Origin: Cochliopodium minus
Taxonomy: Eukaryota; Discosea; Himatismenida; Cochliopodiidae
Direction: 5' to 3'
NCBI GenBank assembly: GCA_024220525.1
Contig: JAMYWO010000036.1
Span: forward strand, 108,042 to 172,041
Length of the DNA: 64,000 bases
How positions within the stretch are numbered: position 1 is the first letter of the stretch; each line of letters begins with the position of its first letter. Positions 1-10,098 of the stretch are shown one piece after another. The notes under the pieces are model-generated. The model was not told where the DNA came from. It ran no database searches and worked only from the letters and a program-made list of their open reading frames with translations. The position numbers and the translations under genes are program-made.

Positions 1-1335
1 ATTTTTTACATAACAATGAACAATCTGATGAAGCATCTTAAGAGTAGAAGCCTTGTCATCATAACCTCTTTTGCCAATTTTAACTGTTGAAAAAAAATTT
101 TATAAAAATAAAAGTTTACAAAATTAAAAAATAAAAAAATAAAAAAATTGTAAGTTTACCATCAAAAATAGAAGGGGATTTGATATTTTTTGTTAGATCT
201 TCCATAACGATATAATCTTTATTTTCGATGACTTTTTTCCCGTAGAACCTAGGAAACAAATCTTTCGGTATTTCATCATTTTTCTCTATGGAAGAATAAA
301 AATTATACTCCGTTTGGTTGACTGGTTTTAAGATTTGTCCCTTGTCTTCAAGCTTAAGAATGTCTTTATGACCTGCTGCTCCATCAAAACTTCCTATCAA
401 AAAATAGAAAAGAAATTTAATTAAAAAAAAATTATATTTAAATTTGGATCACATCAAAATTTTCTTTTTTTAAAAAAATTAACAATATTTTTAAAAAAAC
501 TCAAGTTTTAATTTTAAAATAATATTGTTAATTTTTTAAAAAAAAAGTCGATGAAATTTATTATTACATTTAAATTCATTTAATAATTGGTTATTTCAAA
601 TAAAAAAAGAAAAAGATACCTATATTTTTGTTGTCCTTGTCAAAAAAAGAAGAAAATTTGGTCAAAAAAGCTTTTATGAGCTCATTCTTCATAGAAGTCT
701 TGACAAACTTCTCCCCATCAATACTCTCCTCCATCTCCAACTTCTCCAATATCCTCTTCGCTTCGCTTTCCTCTTCGTTCTTCTTTAAATTCAAAATGGC
801 AATGAAAAAAGAGAGGAGGTATTCTTTTGTTAACTTTCTCTCTTTGTTGAGATCGCATACTTCGAAGAGCCATTGTAGTTGTTGTTCTGTTGTTAGCTCG
901 TGAATGCTGCTCATTTTTTTGGCAAAGGAGATGAATTCGATCAGATTGTTCTCTAGTTTGTATTTGTTGAATAATCCTTCCCAAAATTCTGCAATTTACA
1001 AATATCATTAAATTTCTTTTATTAATTTTTGTTATACTTGATAAATTAGGAGAAAGATAATTCATTAATAATTGTGAGTATTTTGGATATTCCCAAATAT
1101 TAAGCCTTTATAAAAATATATATTTCAGCATAAATTGAAAATTATAAGAATCATTTATCATTCCTCCTTTATATATATTTATTAGTTAATTTTAACCTTT
1201 TGATTGAAATAAAGTGACTCCTTCTTCTAAAAATGGGGCTTTCTCCAAAAATATGGAATTATCTATCAAAGAGGATGGATATTTCTCCACAAGATTTTTC
1301 TCAAATGAAACGATATTGGTATCATTGAAAGCCAT
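1..1335 (-). CDS. Inositol polyphosphate kinase (IPK family) with N-terminal EF-hand-like region, 3' end outside window
   Basis: Four exons were read on the minus strand: 1335-1197, 988-620, 393-160 and 83 to the window edge. All junctions are GT/AG and phase-consistent. Exons 3 and 4 give the IPK catalytic signature PSIFDVKIG (consensus PxxxDxKxG), restored only by splicing 160 to 83. It is preceded by AGHKD and an ILKPVNQTEYNFY segment typical of IP6K/IPMK kinases. These enzymes phosphorylate inositol phosphates to higher inositol (pyro)phosphates. The first about 165 residues are helical, with one degenerate EF-hand loop (DLNKERKLTKEY, Tyr where Glu is usual), recalling calcineurin-B/NCS proteins. 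No in-frame ATG exists directly upstream of the kinase exon, so it cannot start on its own there. The C-terminal part of the kinase lies off the left edge. The kinase identity is firm; the EF-hand call is weaker. Confidence 0.82.
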
Positions 1336-1453
1336 TTTTTTTTTTTATAATATTTAATTATATAATAAATTCGAAATTTCAAACAAATTAAACAGATCTT
1401 CTTTAAAAGTATCTACACTTGTAATGCAAATTTTTTCTATTCATTTTTTATTT

Positions 1454-4400
1454 TTAGAACAATCCCTCAACCTTTCCCTCATCATTGAGATTGATGTCGT
1501 AGAAGCCAGAACGAGTAGGAAGTCCACTGATGACAGTGTTTTTTCCAGTCAAGCAACACAAATAACCAGCACCTGCGAACAATTTGATATCTTGTATTGA
1601 AATATTAAATCCCTCAATGACATCTATCAAAAAAATTTGAATTTAAAAAATTAAAAAAATAAATTAAAATTTTCAAACCTTTTTGGTTTGGATCACATGT
1701 ATAAGACAAGTGGGTCTTTGAGATACATATAGGGAGCTTATCGTATCCTTTCTCTGTGAAGAAGGAGATCTGTTGTTCTGCTAACTCAGAGTACTCGACT
1801 TCATTGGCTTTGTAGATCTTCTTACAGATGGCGGAGATTTTTTGCTTGATGGAAAAGTCTAAAGGGTAAAGAAAATCGAATCTGTTGGTCTGTTTACAAG
1901 CGTTCATCACACCTTTTTTTAAAAAAAAATAGTAATTAATAGAAATTAAAAGAAATATTGAACAAAAATTTTGATGAAATATTATTTACCTACTGCTAAA
2001 TCCAAAGCACCTTTATATTTTTTTTTTTTTTGAAAAAAAATTGTTAACTTTTTAATTTTTTAAAAAAAAAAAAGATTATTTTTTGTTACCAAGTCCACCT
2101 TCAGACCAATGATCAGAAACATAAGCTTCTGCACCTGCTTCTCTTGCTTTATTGATAACCAAAGCGACTTCTCTGTTGGTATCTGTCAAGAACTTGTTGA
2201 TGGAAACGATGACAGGAACCCCGTAAGACAAACAGTCTTGGATGTGTCTTTGCAAATTCCAAAAACCCTTTTCTACCAATTCACAATCTTCCTTTTTGTA
2301 TTCCTTCGCAAGATTATCACCTTTTTTTATAAAAAAAAAATAAATGTAATAAAAACATTTAAAATTAATTTTAATATTATAAAAAAAAAAGAGATTGTTT
2401 TACCATTTATGATTGGTGGACCTCCTCCGTGTACTTTCAAAGCTCTAATAGATACCACCAACACTACACAATCTGGCTTAAGTCCAGAAGCCCTGCATTT
2501 TATGTTGAAGAACTTTTCTGCTCCAATGTCACTACAAAAAATAAAAAACAATCATAAAAAAGAAAATAATAAAATTATAAAATTATAAATTACCTTCCGA
2601 GTCTTGATTCAGTGACAACATAACCATTTTTACTGATAAATTTAGACAAATGTTAAAAACTAAAAATAAAAAAGTATTTCTTTCAAGTTTTACCCGACAA
2701 GAGAAAGAGCCAACTTATCAGCAATGACAGAACTGTTTCCATGTGAAATATCAGACATAGGGTTAGTATGCACAAAGACAGGAGTTTCCTCCACTGTTTG
2801 CATTAAATTAGGCATGAATGCATCTTTCAAAAGAACAGAAAGCGCTCCCGTAATACAAAGGTCGTCACAGGTGACGTAATTTCCGTCAGTGTCGCTTGCA
2901 ACCACCATTCTTCCAATTCTCTCTTTCAAGTCTACCAAAGATTCAGCAAGAGACAATATGGACTATTTTGAAGGAAAATTAAGTTGAAATAAAATAAAAT
3001 CAATAAATTTAAAATCTGAATAATTAAACTATTTTAATCTAAATAATTCAATTAAAAATCTGAATAATTTAGATTTTTATTATTTTTTATTACCATCAAT
3101 TCAGAAGCACAAGTATTGTCGAATTGAGTAGCTCTTACATGATGTTCTCTTTCCTCAACACCTTCTCCGATGGTGACTCCTCTCAACATACGATCGTTCA
3201 CATCAATTACCCTATTGATTGAAATGGACTCTGGTTTAATGTTGAGTCGGCAAAACTTATTAATATCTTCAGGGGTCAATTTGAGAGGATCTCTTTCTGT
3301 TATCTCCAACTTTTCGAGCCTTTTAATTTGAAGAGAAGTAAACTCTTTTACAACTAACCTTTTATAAAGCACCTCGTCTGTTTGAGAATGTTCGTGGAGA
3401 ATTCTAGTATCTATTGCTGCTGCCAAAAGACTATTAAAAATAAATTATTTGGTTATTGTAGAAAATAATATTTATTTTGGTTACTTGGTAGCATAAGTAA
3501 CGCTATGAATGTCTCCTGACAAGTTCAAGTTGAAATCTTCTGTTGGGATTACTATTTAAACAAGTATAAAATAAAATTTTATTGTGAATTCTTAATAAAA
3601 TAGGGGTTACCTTGTGAATATCCTCCCTTTGAAATTTAAAGTAAAAAAAAAAAATTAAAAAAAAAAACTTTTTTACACCGGCAGGACCACCTTTTATACC
3701 AAACTAAAGTTTGAGAAAAATATTACTATTTTCAAATTAAAATTAAAAAAAAAAAAAATTTACAATAGAACCAAGACCGGGTTGTCTGAGGCATGTGAAA
3801 ACGTTTTGATTTAAATGTGCTCCGATGGCTTGAGACAAACCTATAGTGGTAGAAGACTTTCCTTCTGGTAAAGAGGTGGGAGAAATTGCAGAAACAAGGA
3901 TGTATTTCCCTGTTCCTCTTTCTTTCAATGAATCAAAGATATCTGTGTGGATTTTGGCTTTGTAAGGACCATTGATATCTGATTGATTGAAAGTTAATCC
4001 AAGCCCTTATGAAAAAAAAATAAAGGATATAAAGAATGAATCGTTTTTAAAAAATAGAGAATATGAAATTTCTTATTTGTTTCATTTACTTTTGATGATT
4101 GTTTTGATTGGAACAGATATAATCGAAGAAGATATAGTATAATCAGATGGAACAGGCTTAATCAATTTCAATCTGTTGGGATTACCACTGTAATATTCAG
4201 GAATGATCCTCTTGCTTATTCTTCTTCCGCTGTTGTTATCGGGTTCAATCTTGGTATTCTTGAGAATTTCCAGCTTATTATTGCTGGATGCTTTGCTTTC
4301 CTCAATCTTGATGACAGGCGCAGATTTAGTTTCCTCTTTTGTATCATTTTTCTTTTCTTCTTTCTTTGTTTCCTCTTCTTTTTTATCGTTCTAATCAAAA

Positions 4401-4971
4401 ATAAATTTATTTTTTGAGATTAAATTGATTCTTAATGTATATTATTCAAGATTGTAGTGATGTTATTTGATTTTTGATTTTCTTTTTAAATTTAGGATCT
4501 GAAAATTAATTTTATGCTTTTTTATGAGATTGAATTAAATTCTTACTTCCTTGCTTTTCTTTGATTCTTTTTTCTTCTCTTCTTTCTTCTTTTCTTCTTC
4601 CTTTTTTTTCTCCTTCAATTTCTCTTCCTTTTTGCTTTTTTTCTCCTTCTCCTTCTTCTCTTTTTTGTCTTTCTTGTCCTTTTTATCTTTGCTTCCCGAT
4701 CCCTTCAACGTTAACATCACACTTATTATGTCTCCCGATTGAAGATTATTCATATCTTTCAATATCCCATTATTACATAGGATTTGATCCGATATTGGGT
4801 ATCCTTCTAAATCATTTATTCTTTCCTTTAAATTTTGAATTGTATTATTCTCATTTATTTCAATGCTTCTTAAAACTCCTCTTGTATTCTAAAATTAATA
4901 AAAGATTATTACACCTTCTTTCAAATTTATTGTTCAAAAATTTGTATTACCTTCAAGTAAATTTGTTTCAT
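1454..4971 (-). CDS. Ubiquitin-like domain fused to formate-tetrahydrofolate ligase
   Basis: Exon 1 (4971-4951, MKQIYLK) splices in phase 0 to exon 2 (4888-4547). Together they give a beta-grasp ubiquitin-like domain with the ubiquitin-type core [20 protein letters not shown] and an end LTLKGSGS. A Lys/Glu repeat linker runs through exon 2 and exon 3 (4390-4090). It ends in KLIKPVPSD, the start of the formate-THF ligase domain, and continues in frame from 4005 downward. Ligase landmarks are the P-loop-like [33 protein letters not shown] (after splicing), [11 protein letters not shown] and the end [11 protein letters not shown]...KVEGLF with TAA at 1454. The enzyme makes 10-formyl-THF from formate, ATP and THF. 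There is no FolD dehydrogenase/cyclohydrolase module, unlike animal MTHFD1. The N-terminal ubiquitin-like module is unusual. About ten short introns interrupt the gene. Confidence 0.9.
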
Positions 4972-5222
4972 TTTTTTTATTTTTTAGTTTTAATATATTT
5001 CGGTTCAATTTATGAAATAGAAAAAAAAAGAAAAAAAAAAAATAGATCTTTTTTGAATAATCAATTATATAACCAATCCTATTCAATTCTATCTCAAATT
5101 TCATTTTCATAGTATTTTCTTTCTTCAAATTAAAAATAAAAAAAAAAAGGCAAAACTAGATCAAATTTTTGTTAAGATACTTACGAGATCATTCATTGAT
5201 AAAAAAATAAAGGATTTGATAA

Positions 5223-5864
5223 ATGAGAAGAAATAATTCTAATATTCGTTTTTCACCTTTGCATAACAGCCCTATTGAGAAAAAAAATAATGAAAGGACC
5301 CAAGATTTTTATGAAAATATTGATTCTGGTGGTAAAAAAATGACAAATCAATTCAAATAACCTTCCTTTATTTATTCATTGGAAAATATACAATATTTTT
5401 TTGTAGGAGCAAATAAGAGGTTGTTGAGAAGTATATATTTTCTATTTATAAGCGTAATATTGAAATTCATCCTGGTATATTACAAATTCACTTGGTATTA
5501 TAGATTTATCTTGTTCCTCCCAAATCTGATTACCATCATCTTTTTCCTTCAATATTATTACAAGATTTGTGGTAATATTCATCGAATGATTGTTTCTTAT
5601 TGTTGATTTAATCTCTTATTTTTAGTGATCTTATCATTTGAAAATAAGGAAAAAAAGAAAACTCGGAAATCAATTGAAATATTTGACATGGATCGAACCG
5701 ATTTCTTCAGGTAATGAAGAATTTTTAACAAATATTTATTTATTTTTTATTAACCAAACGATAAATATAGGACTGCATCAATAAGATTATGGTTGATTTC
5801 TGTCATAATAAGTATTGTATTAACTGGTATATCGGTATTAAGCCATCATTTATTGCAAATATAA
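5223..5864 (+). CDS. Small multi-pass membrane protein of unknown function
   Basis: Four exons can be joined without frame breaks: ATG at 5223, exon 1 to 5331, then exons opening after TTGTAG, TTTTTAG and TATAG, and TAA at 5864. The product is about 145 residues. A polar N-terminus (MRRNNSNIRFSPLHNS) is followed by two adjacent hydrophobic segments (around LFISVILKFILVYY and FLPNLITIIFFLQ), a charged loop rich in Lys, and a third hydrophobic segment (LWLISVIISIVLTGISVL) ending close to the C-terminus. I recognise no family. It is transcribed divergently from the formate-THF ligase gene, with about 250 bp between the two start codons, so the promoters may be shared. The exon model is supported by frame and splice signals only. 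Confidence 0.55.
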
Positions 5865-5981
5865 AGAAAAAATGTTTTTTTTTGCTTTGTTGAAGAAAAA
5901 TCAAAAAAAATTAAAATTGTTTATAATCCCTTTCATCAATCAATTTTGATTAGAATTGTTCCAAAGTTTTGTTTAAATATT

Positions 5982-6967
5982 TTAGTTTATTTGACATACA
6001 CACTTATTGGGATTTTCATTGGGATCATTCTCCAAATCCACATTGTTTGGTTTGATATCATTTCCATTATCATCTTTGATGATATCTTCTATTCCTGTGA
6101 TAGGCAATTTTTTTATGATACAATCGAATATTTCATTGATATTATTGCCATACAAGGCACTACAAGTGAAATATTCCAAATTAGCTTCGTAAGCATATTT
6201 CTTTCCTTCTTTGGAAAATTCTTCAAGTTTCATTTTATCTAATTTATCTGATTTATTGCCCACCAATACTATTACAAATGGATTTTCATTAGATTTTAGT
6301 TCTTTCACCCAATATTTTGCTTGTTCCAATGATTCCTATTTTAGATAAAAGAATAAAACCATGAAAATAGTATTCAATATAAGATTACAAGTTAATAAAA
6401 AGGATTTAGGTTTGAATAAATCTTTAATATTTTACTGATATATGTAGTTTATAATATAAAAGAGGTGAATATGGAATAGATATGTTTTAATATTATCAAT
6501 ATCTTTACGGAATAATGAATTCACTTTAATATATTTTATATTTTAGGTTTTTGATTGTTTTTACAGGTTTAGTTATATCATATACTACTAATGCTGCTGA
6601 ACAATTTCTATAATACATAGGTGTCAGTGCTTTAAATTTTTCTTGCCCTGCTGTATCCCTTTTAAAATGAATAAAGAAGGAAAAAAATAAACAAATCATT
6701 TGGATGAGGGGTAATATTTTTGAATTTACCATATTTGTAAGATTACTTTTTGATCTCCTAATGTCAAAGACTTTGATAAAAAAGAAGCTAAAAAAATAAA
6801 AAAAATATTTTTAGTGTTAGATATCAATTGATAAATTTTATATCTATTGGATTACCTGCTATGGTAGCTTTTGTTTGTGGAAAACTTCCTTCAACATACA
6901 TTGTTGTAATACAAGTTTTTCCCACGCTCAATGAACCCAATACAACCACTTTGAATGACATTTGCAT
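5982..6967 (-). CDS. Rab-family small GTPase (Rab5/Rab22-like)
   Basis: Four exons give a roughly 200-residue Ras-superfamily GTPase. G1 is GSLSVGKT near residue 11, G3 is DTAGQEK, G4 is NKSD and G5 is CSAL. The Rab family segment after switch II reads [12 protein letters not shown] and is followed by ALVVYDIT. The splice [15 protein letters not shown] (donor GTAAAA near 6567, acceptor near 6340) restores the usual alpha-3 helix. The C-terminus is CVCQIN, which is both a Cys-x-Cys pair and a CaaX-like box, so prenylation is expected. The acidic, Asn-rich hypervariable tail is typical. Rab5-like proteins govern early endosome fusion; the exact subfamily cannot be fixed by eye. The start at 6967 (MQMSFK) was chosen because the P-loop follows directly. 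About 295 bp separate it from the divergent RBR gene. Confidence 0.92.
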
Positions 6968-7099
6968 TTTTATTTAACTTCTACTTTTAATTATAATCTA
7001 TATTCTATTTTGAATGAGAGTCTTCCGTCTTGAATAAATTTTGTTTCCAATTTTTTCAATTTTATTTTTATTAAATTCAATTCATATAATCAACCATCA

Positions 7100-9950
7100 T
7101 AAAGAGAAATATATCCATTTGAATTCTCTTTATAACATTTTCTTTTCAAGTTCAAGTTTAAAAAAGGAATCAAAAAAAATAAATAAATAAATAGTTTTGA
7201 ATTTTACAACAAAAATTAAAAAAAAATAGAGGTTTTATTCCTGTTTTTCCAATAATTAAAAATGAGCAGTGATGATGATGAAATGCAATGGGCAATCAAT
7301 GAATCTATGAAGGAACAAGAGAAGAAGAAAAAAATAACAATAATTAGAACCAACAATAAAAAAACAATCAATGAAAAAGAAGATAGAAGCGATGAATCAT
7401 CATATGATGAAGGGGTATCTGGAGATGACGATGAAGACGATGATGACGAAGATGAATCATCTTCCTCAAACGAAATATCTGAGGAAGAAGATATAAAAGC
7501 ATCCAAAAGTAAAATATGATTTGTATCATTTGAAAATTCAAATTATATATCAAGATTAGTTTATTTGCAATTGAGTTTATAAATTATTTCTTTCATATTT
7601 GTAAAGATCAAGATTATGATGTGGTCACCATACCTGAATTAATTGAAATGCAAAAGAAATTGATCAAAGATATAAAGAATGTGACGAATTTATCAAACAC
7701 ATTGAATAGAATCTTGGTGAGGGAATTCAAATGGAATGTGGATTCGGCAATTAGTGCCTTTTTGACAAATCCAGAAGCATTGACAAAAAAATTAGGCCTA
7801 TCATTTGAAAAAAAAGAAAAAAATGAAAAAGAAAAAGAGGAAGAAGAAGAATGTCCCATCTGTTTCGATGAAATTGATGATGATGCAAAATTGGAATGTG
7901 AACATAGATATTGCAGCGATTGTATTAAAGAACATGTCAGAGTGAGTGTTCAAGGCGGAAAATTTTTTGTTTCTTGTAAGTTATTTATCAAATAAAAAAG
8001 TTTCTTCTATTTTAAAAGTTATTTTATTTTTAATTAATTTTTATTTTTAATGTTAGGCCCTAACAAAGATTGCAAAGAAGTATTGGATGAAATGATGGTT
8101 TTTAAAATGATTAAAAATAAAAAGGATAAAATTTTATTTGAAAAGAGGTTTGAATAATTCTGTAATTTTGTTTAATTAAAAATATTTTAAAAAAAATTAG
8201 ATGCGTTGAAGCGTTTATTGATCAAAATCCAATGGTTAAGTGGGTAAAATATTGGTGAAATGTAACATTGTAATTCCAATAAAATTTATTTTTTTAAAAA
8301 AAGTGTCCAAGCAAAAATTGTGGGAAAGCAATATTATTGAAGAAAATTAATTGTAAGAAAATTTTATATTTATAAACCCGTTTTAAACGAATAACCTCTT
8401 TTAAATAGCACATTACAACAACGTGGTTACTTGTGATTGTGACAAATGCTTCTGTTTTCATTGTTCCGTAAAATTTTTTTTGTTTTAACCAAACGATATT
8501 AAAGGTAAAAAAAAAATTCAATGTAGGGATCCCCACACGAGCCTTTAGATTGTAAAAATTACAAAATTTGGGCAGAAAAGGTTTTTTTTAATGAACTTTA
8601 ATGAGTTTTTTATTTTATTTTTAGTATTCTTTATTGATTTGATAATTCTTTTTAAAATAGAATGAAGGAGGAGATGAAGCTCTTAATAGGGCTTACGCAA
8701 ACACTTTCTCACGTCCTTGTCCTAAATGCGGGGTTTTTTCGAAATGATTTTTTTAAAACTTTTTTGTTTACTCTATTAAAATTCTTTAGATCAGCGTGGA
8801 GAAGGTAGGAGGATGTAACCACATGACTTGTTCTCAATGTCATTTTCACTTTTGTTGGGTTTGTAAGTTCAATTTTATCAATTAAAAAATTGGATTAAAA
8901 TTTCTTTTTAGGTATGAAAAAGTTTGGAGAAGATCCGATGGAAGGAATCGAGGGTAATATTTTCTTGGTTTTTTAAATTAATTTTATTATTGAAAATTTT
9001 TAGGATATGTAAATCATAAATGTGCCATTTTCCCAGAAGACGACAGTAAGATAGAAACTCTTCCTCAGTTAGAAGTGTTTAGATTCTACGCTGAAAGATT
9101 CAACGCGATAGATAGAAGCAGGAAAATAGAATCGGGAGTCTTCAAAAGGGTGGATGGAATGATCCAATATTTATGCAGAGCAGGTCTTGTCTTTGAATCG
9201 ACCCGTATACGCTTTTTTTAGTTTTTTTAAATCAATTTTTTATTCATCATTTTTATTATTTATTTTTAATTTTATTTATTTATTTTCTTTAGAATTCTGG
9301 AAGGATGCTCTTCAAGTTTTGATCATTAATAGACGTGTTCTTTCATTCAGTTATGCTTTTGGATATTTCAGAGCATTGACTCCTTTGAATGAAAGAAGAT
9401 TGGCTAAAGATTTGTTCGAATACACGTAAAACTTTTTTTTTTTCAACTTTTCTTCATTTTATTTTTTTTTTGTAGTCAACATGAACTCGAAAGTCATACC
9501 GAAATGTTATCCAAAATTATTGAAGAAAGTGACAGAGATGAAGTTTTTGCAAAGTGCAACAGAAAAGCAATTATGGAACTCACAAAAAGTAAAAGAATTT
9601 ATTTACAATTTTTTTTAAAATTTATTCAAATTTATTTCTTTAATTTATTAGTTGCAAAACAAAGTAGAGATAACTTTTTTGAAGTGGTTTATGATTTGGA
9701 TCAAAGTTCTCTCACTGAGAAAAACATTAAAATAAATGAAAAAACTCGTTTGATCAACAAAAACAACATTATCAAGACCCTCGAATCTGCCAAAGAAAAG
9801 TATCAAAAGAACAAGGAGTTGATCGAAAAGAAGGCTGAAAAACTCATCAAAGAGAGAGTTGAAGACATGAATATGATTAGAATCAAAAAGAAGAAAAACA
9901 AAGATCAAAAATCTTTATGAAAAGAAAGAAAATTTACAAAAAGAACAATG
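7100..9950 (+). repeat. Segmental tandem duplication, copy 1
   Basis: This segment carries RBR gene copy 1 plus about 150 bp of upstream sequence that recurs at 10099-12990. The upstream motif beginning AAAGAGAAATATATCCA is at about 7112 and about 10101. The ATGs are 2979 bp apart. Several introns are nearly identical between copies (for example 7985-8560), while others (around 8600-8650 and 8945-9005) differ clearly. Confidence 0.93.
7262..9920 (+). CDS. Ariadne-type RBR E3 ubiquitin ligase with N-terminal UIM, tandem copy 1
   Basis: About 14 exons encode some 610 residues. Residues 4-18 ([15 protein letters not shown]) match the ubiquitin-interacting motif consensus. An acidic Ser/Asp stretch follows. 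RING1 (CPICFDE...CEHRYCSDC...CPNKDC) starts in exon 2. An IBR domain (CPSKNCG... [12 protein letters not shown]) is spread over small exons. RING2/Rcat reads CPKCG then [20 protein letters not shown], where Cys in GGCNHM is the catalytic residue of HHARI-type ligases. The remainder is a helical Ariadne domain ([21 protein letters not shown]) and a Lys-rich coiled coil ending at TGA 9920. RBR ligases take ubiquitin from an E2 as a thioester on Rcat before transfer; Ariadne members cooperate with neddylated cullins, and a CUL3 gene lies at 30.4 kb. All Zn ligands I could trace are intact. Confidence 0.93.
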
Positions 9951-10098
9951 TATGTTGTAAAAAGTAAGAGTAAATGCTATTTTAATCAAAAAGAAAGAAA
10001 TAATAAGATCAAAACTTTCCATTTTTGTTGATCAATTGATTGAAACATATTTATCAATTTTTCTTAATATTTAAAAATGATTTGACTTACAAGATATT

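Noticed and set aside
4203-4742. Plus-strand Ser/Phe/Leu-rich frames opposite the Lys/Glu linker of the formate-THF ligase gene
   Set aside because: They are the complement of AAG/GAA-rich codons in the linker.
7216-7553. Ser-rich minus-strand frames opposite the start of both RBR copies
   Set aside because: They are the complement of GAT/GAA/GAC-rich acidic codons in the true plus-strand exon.
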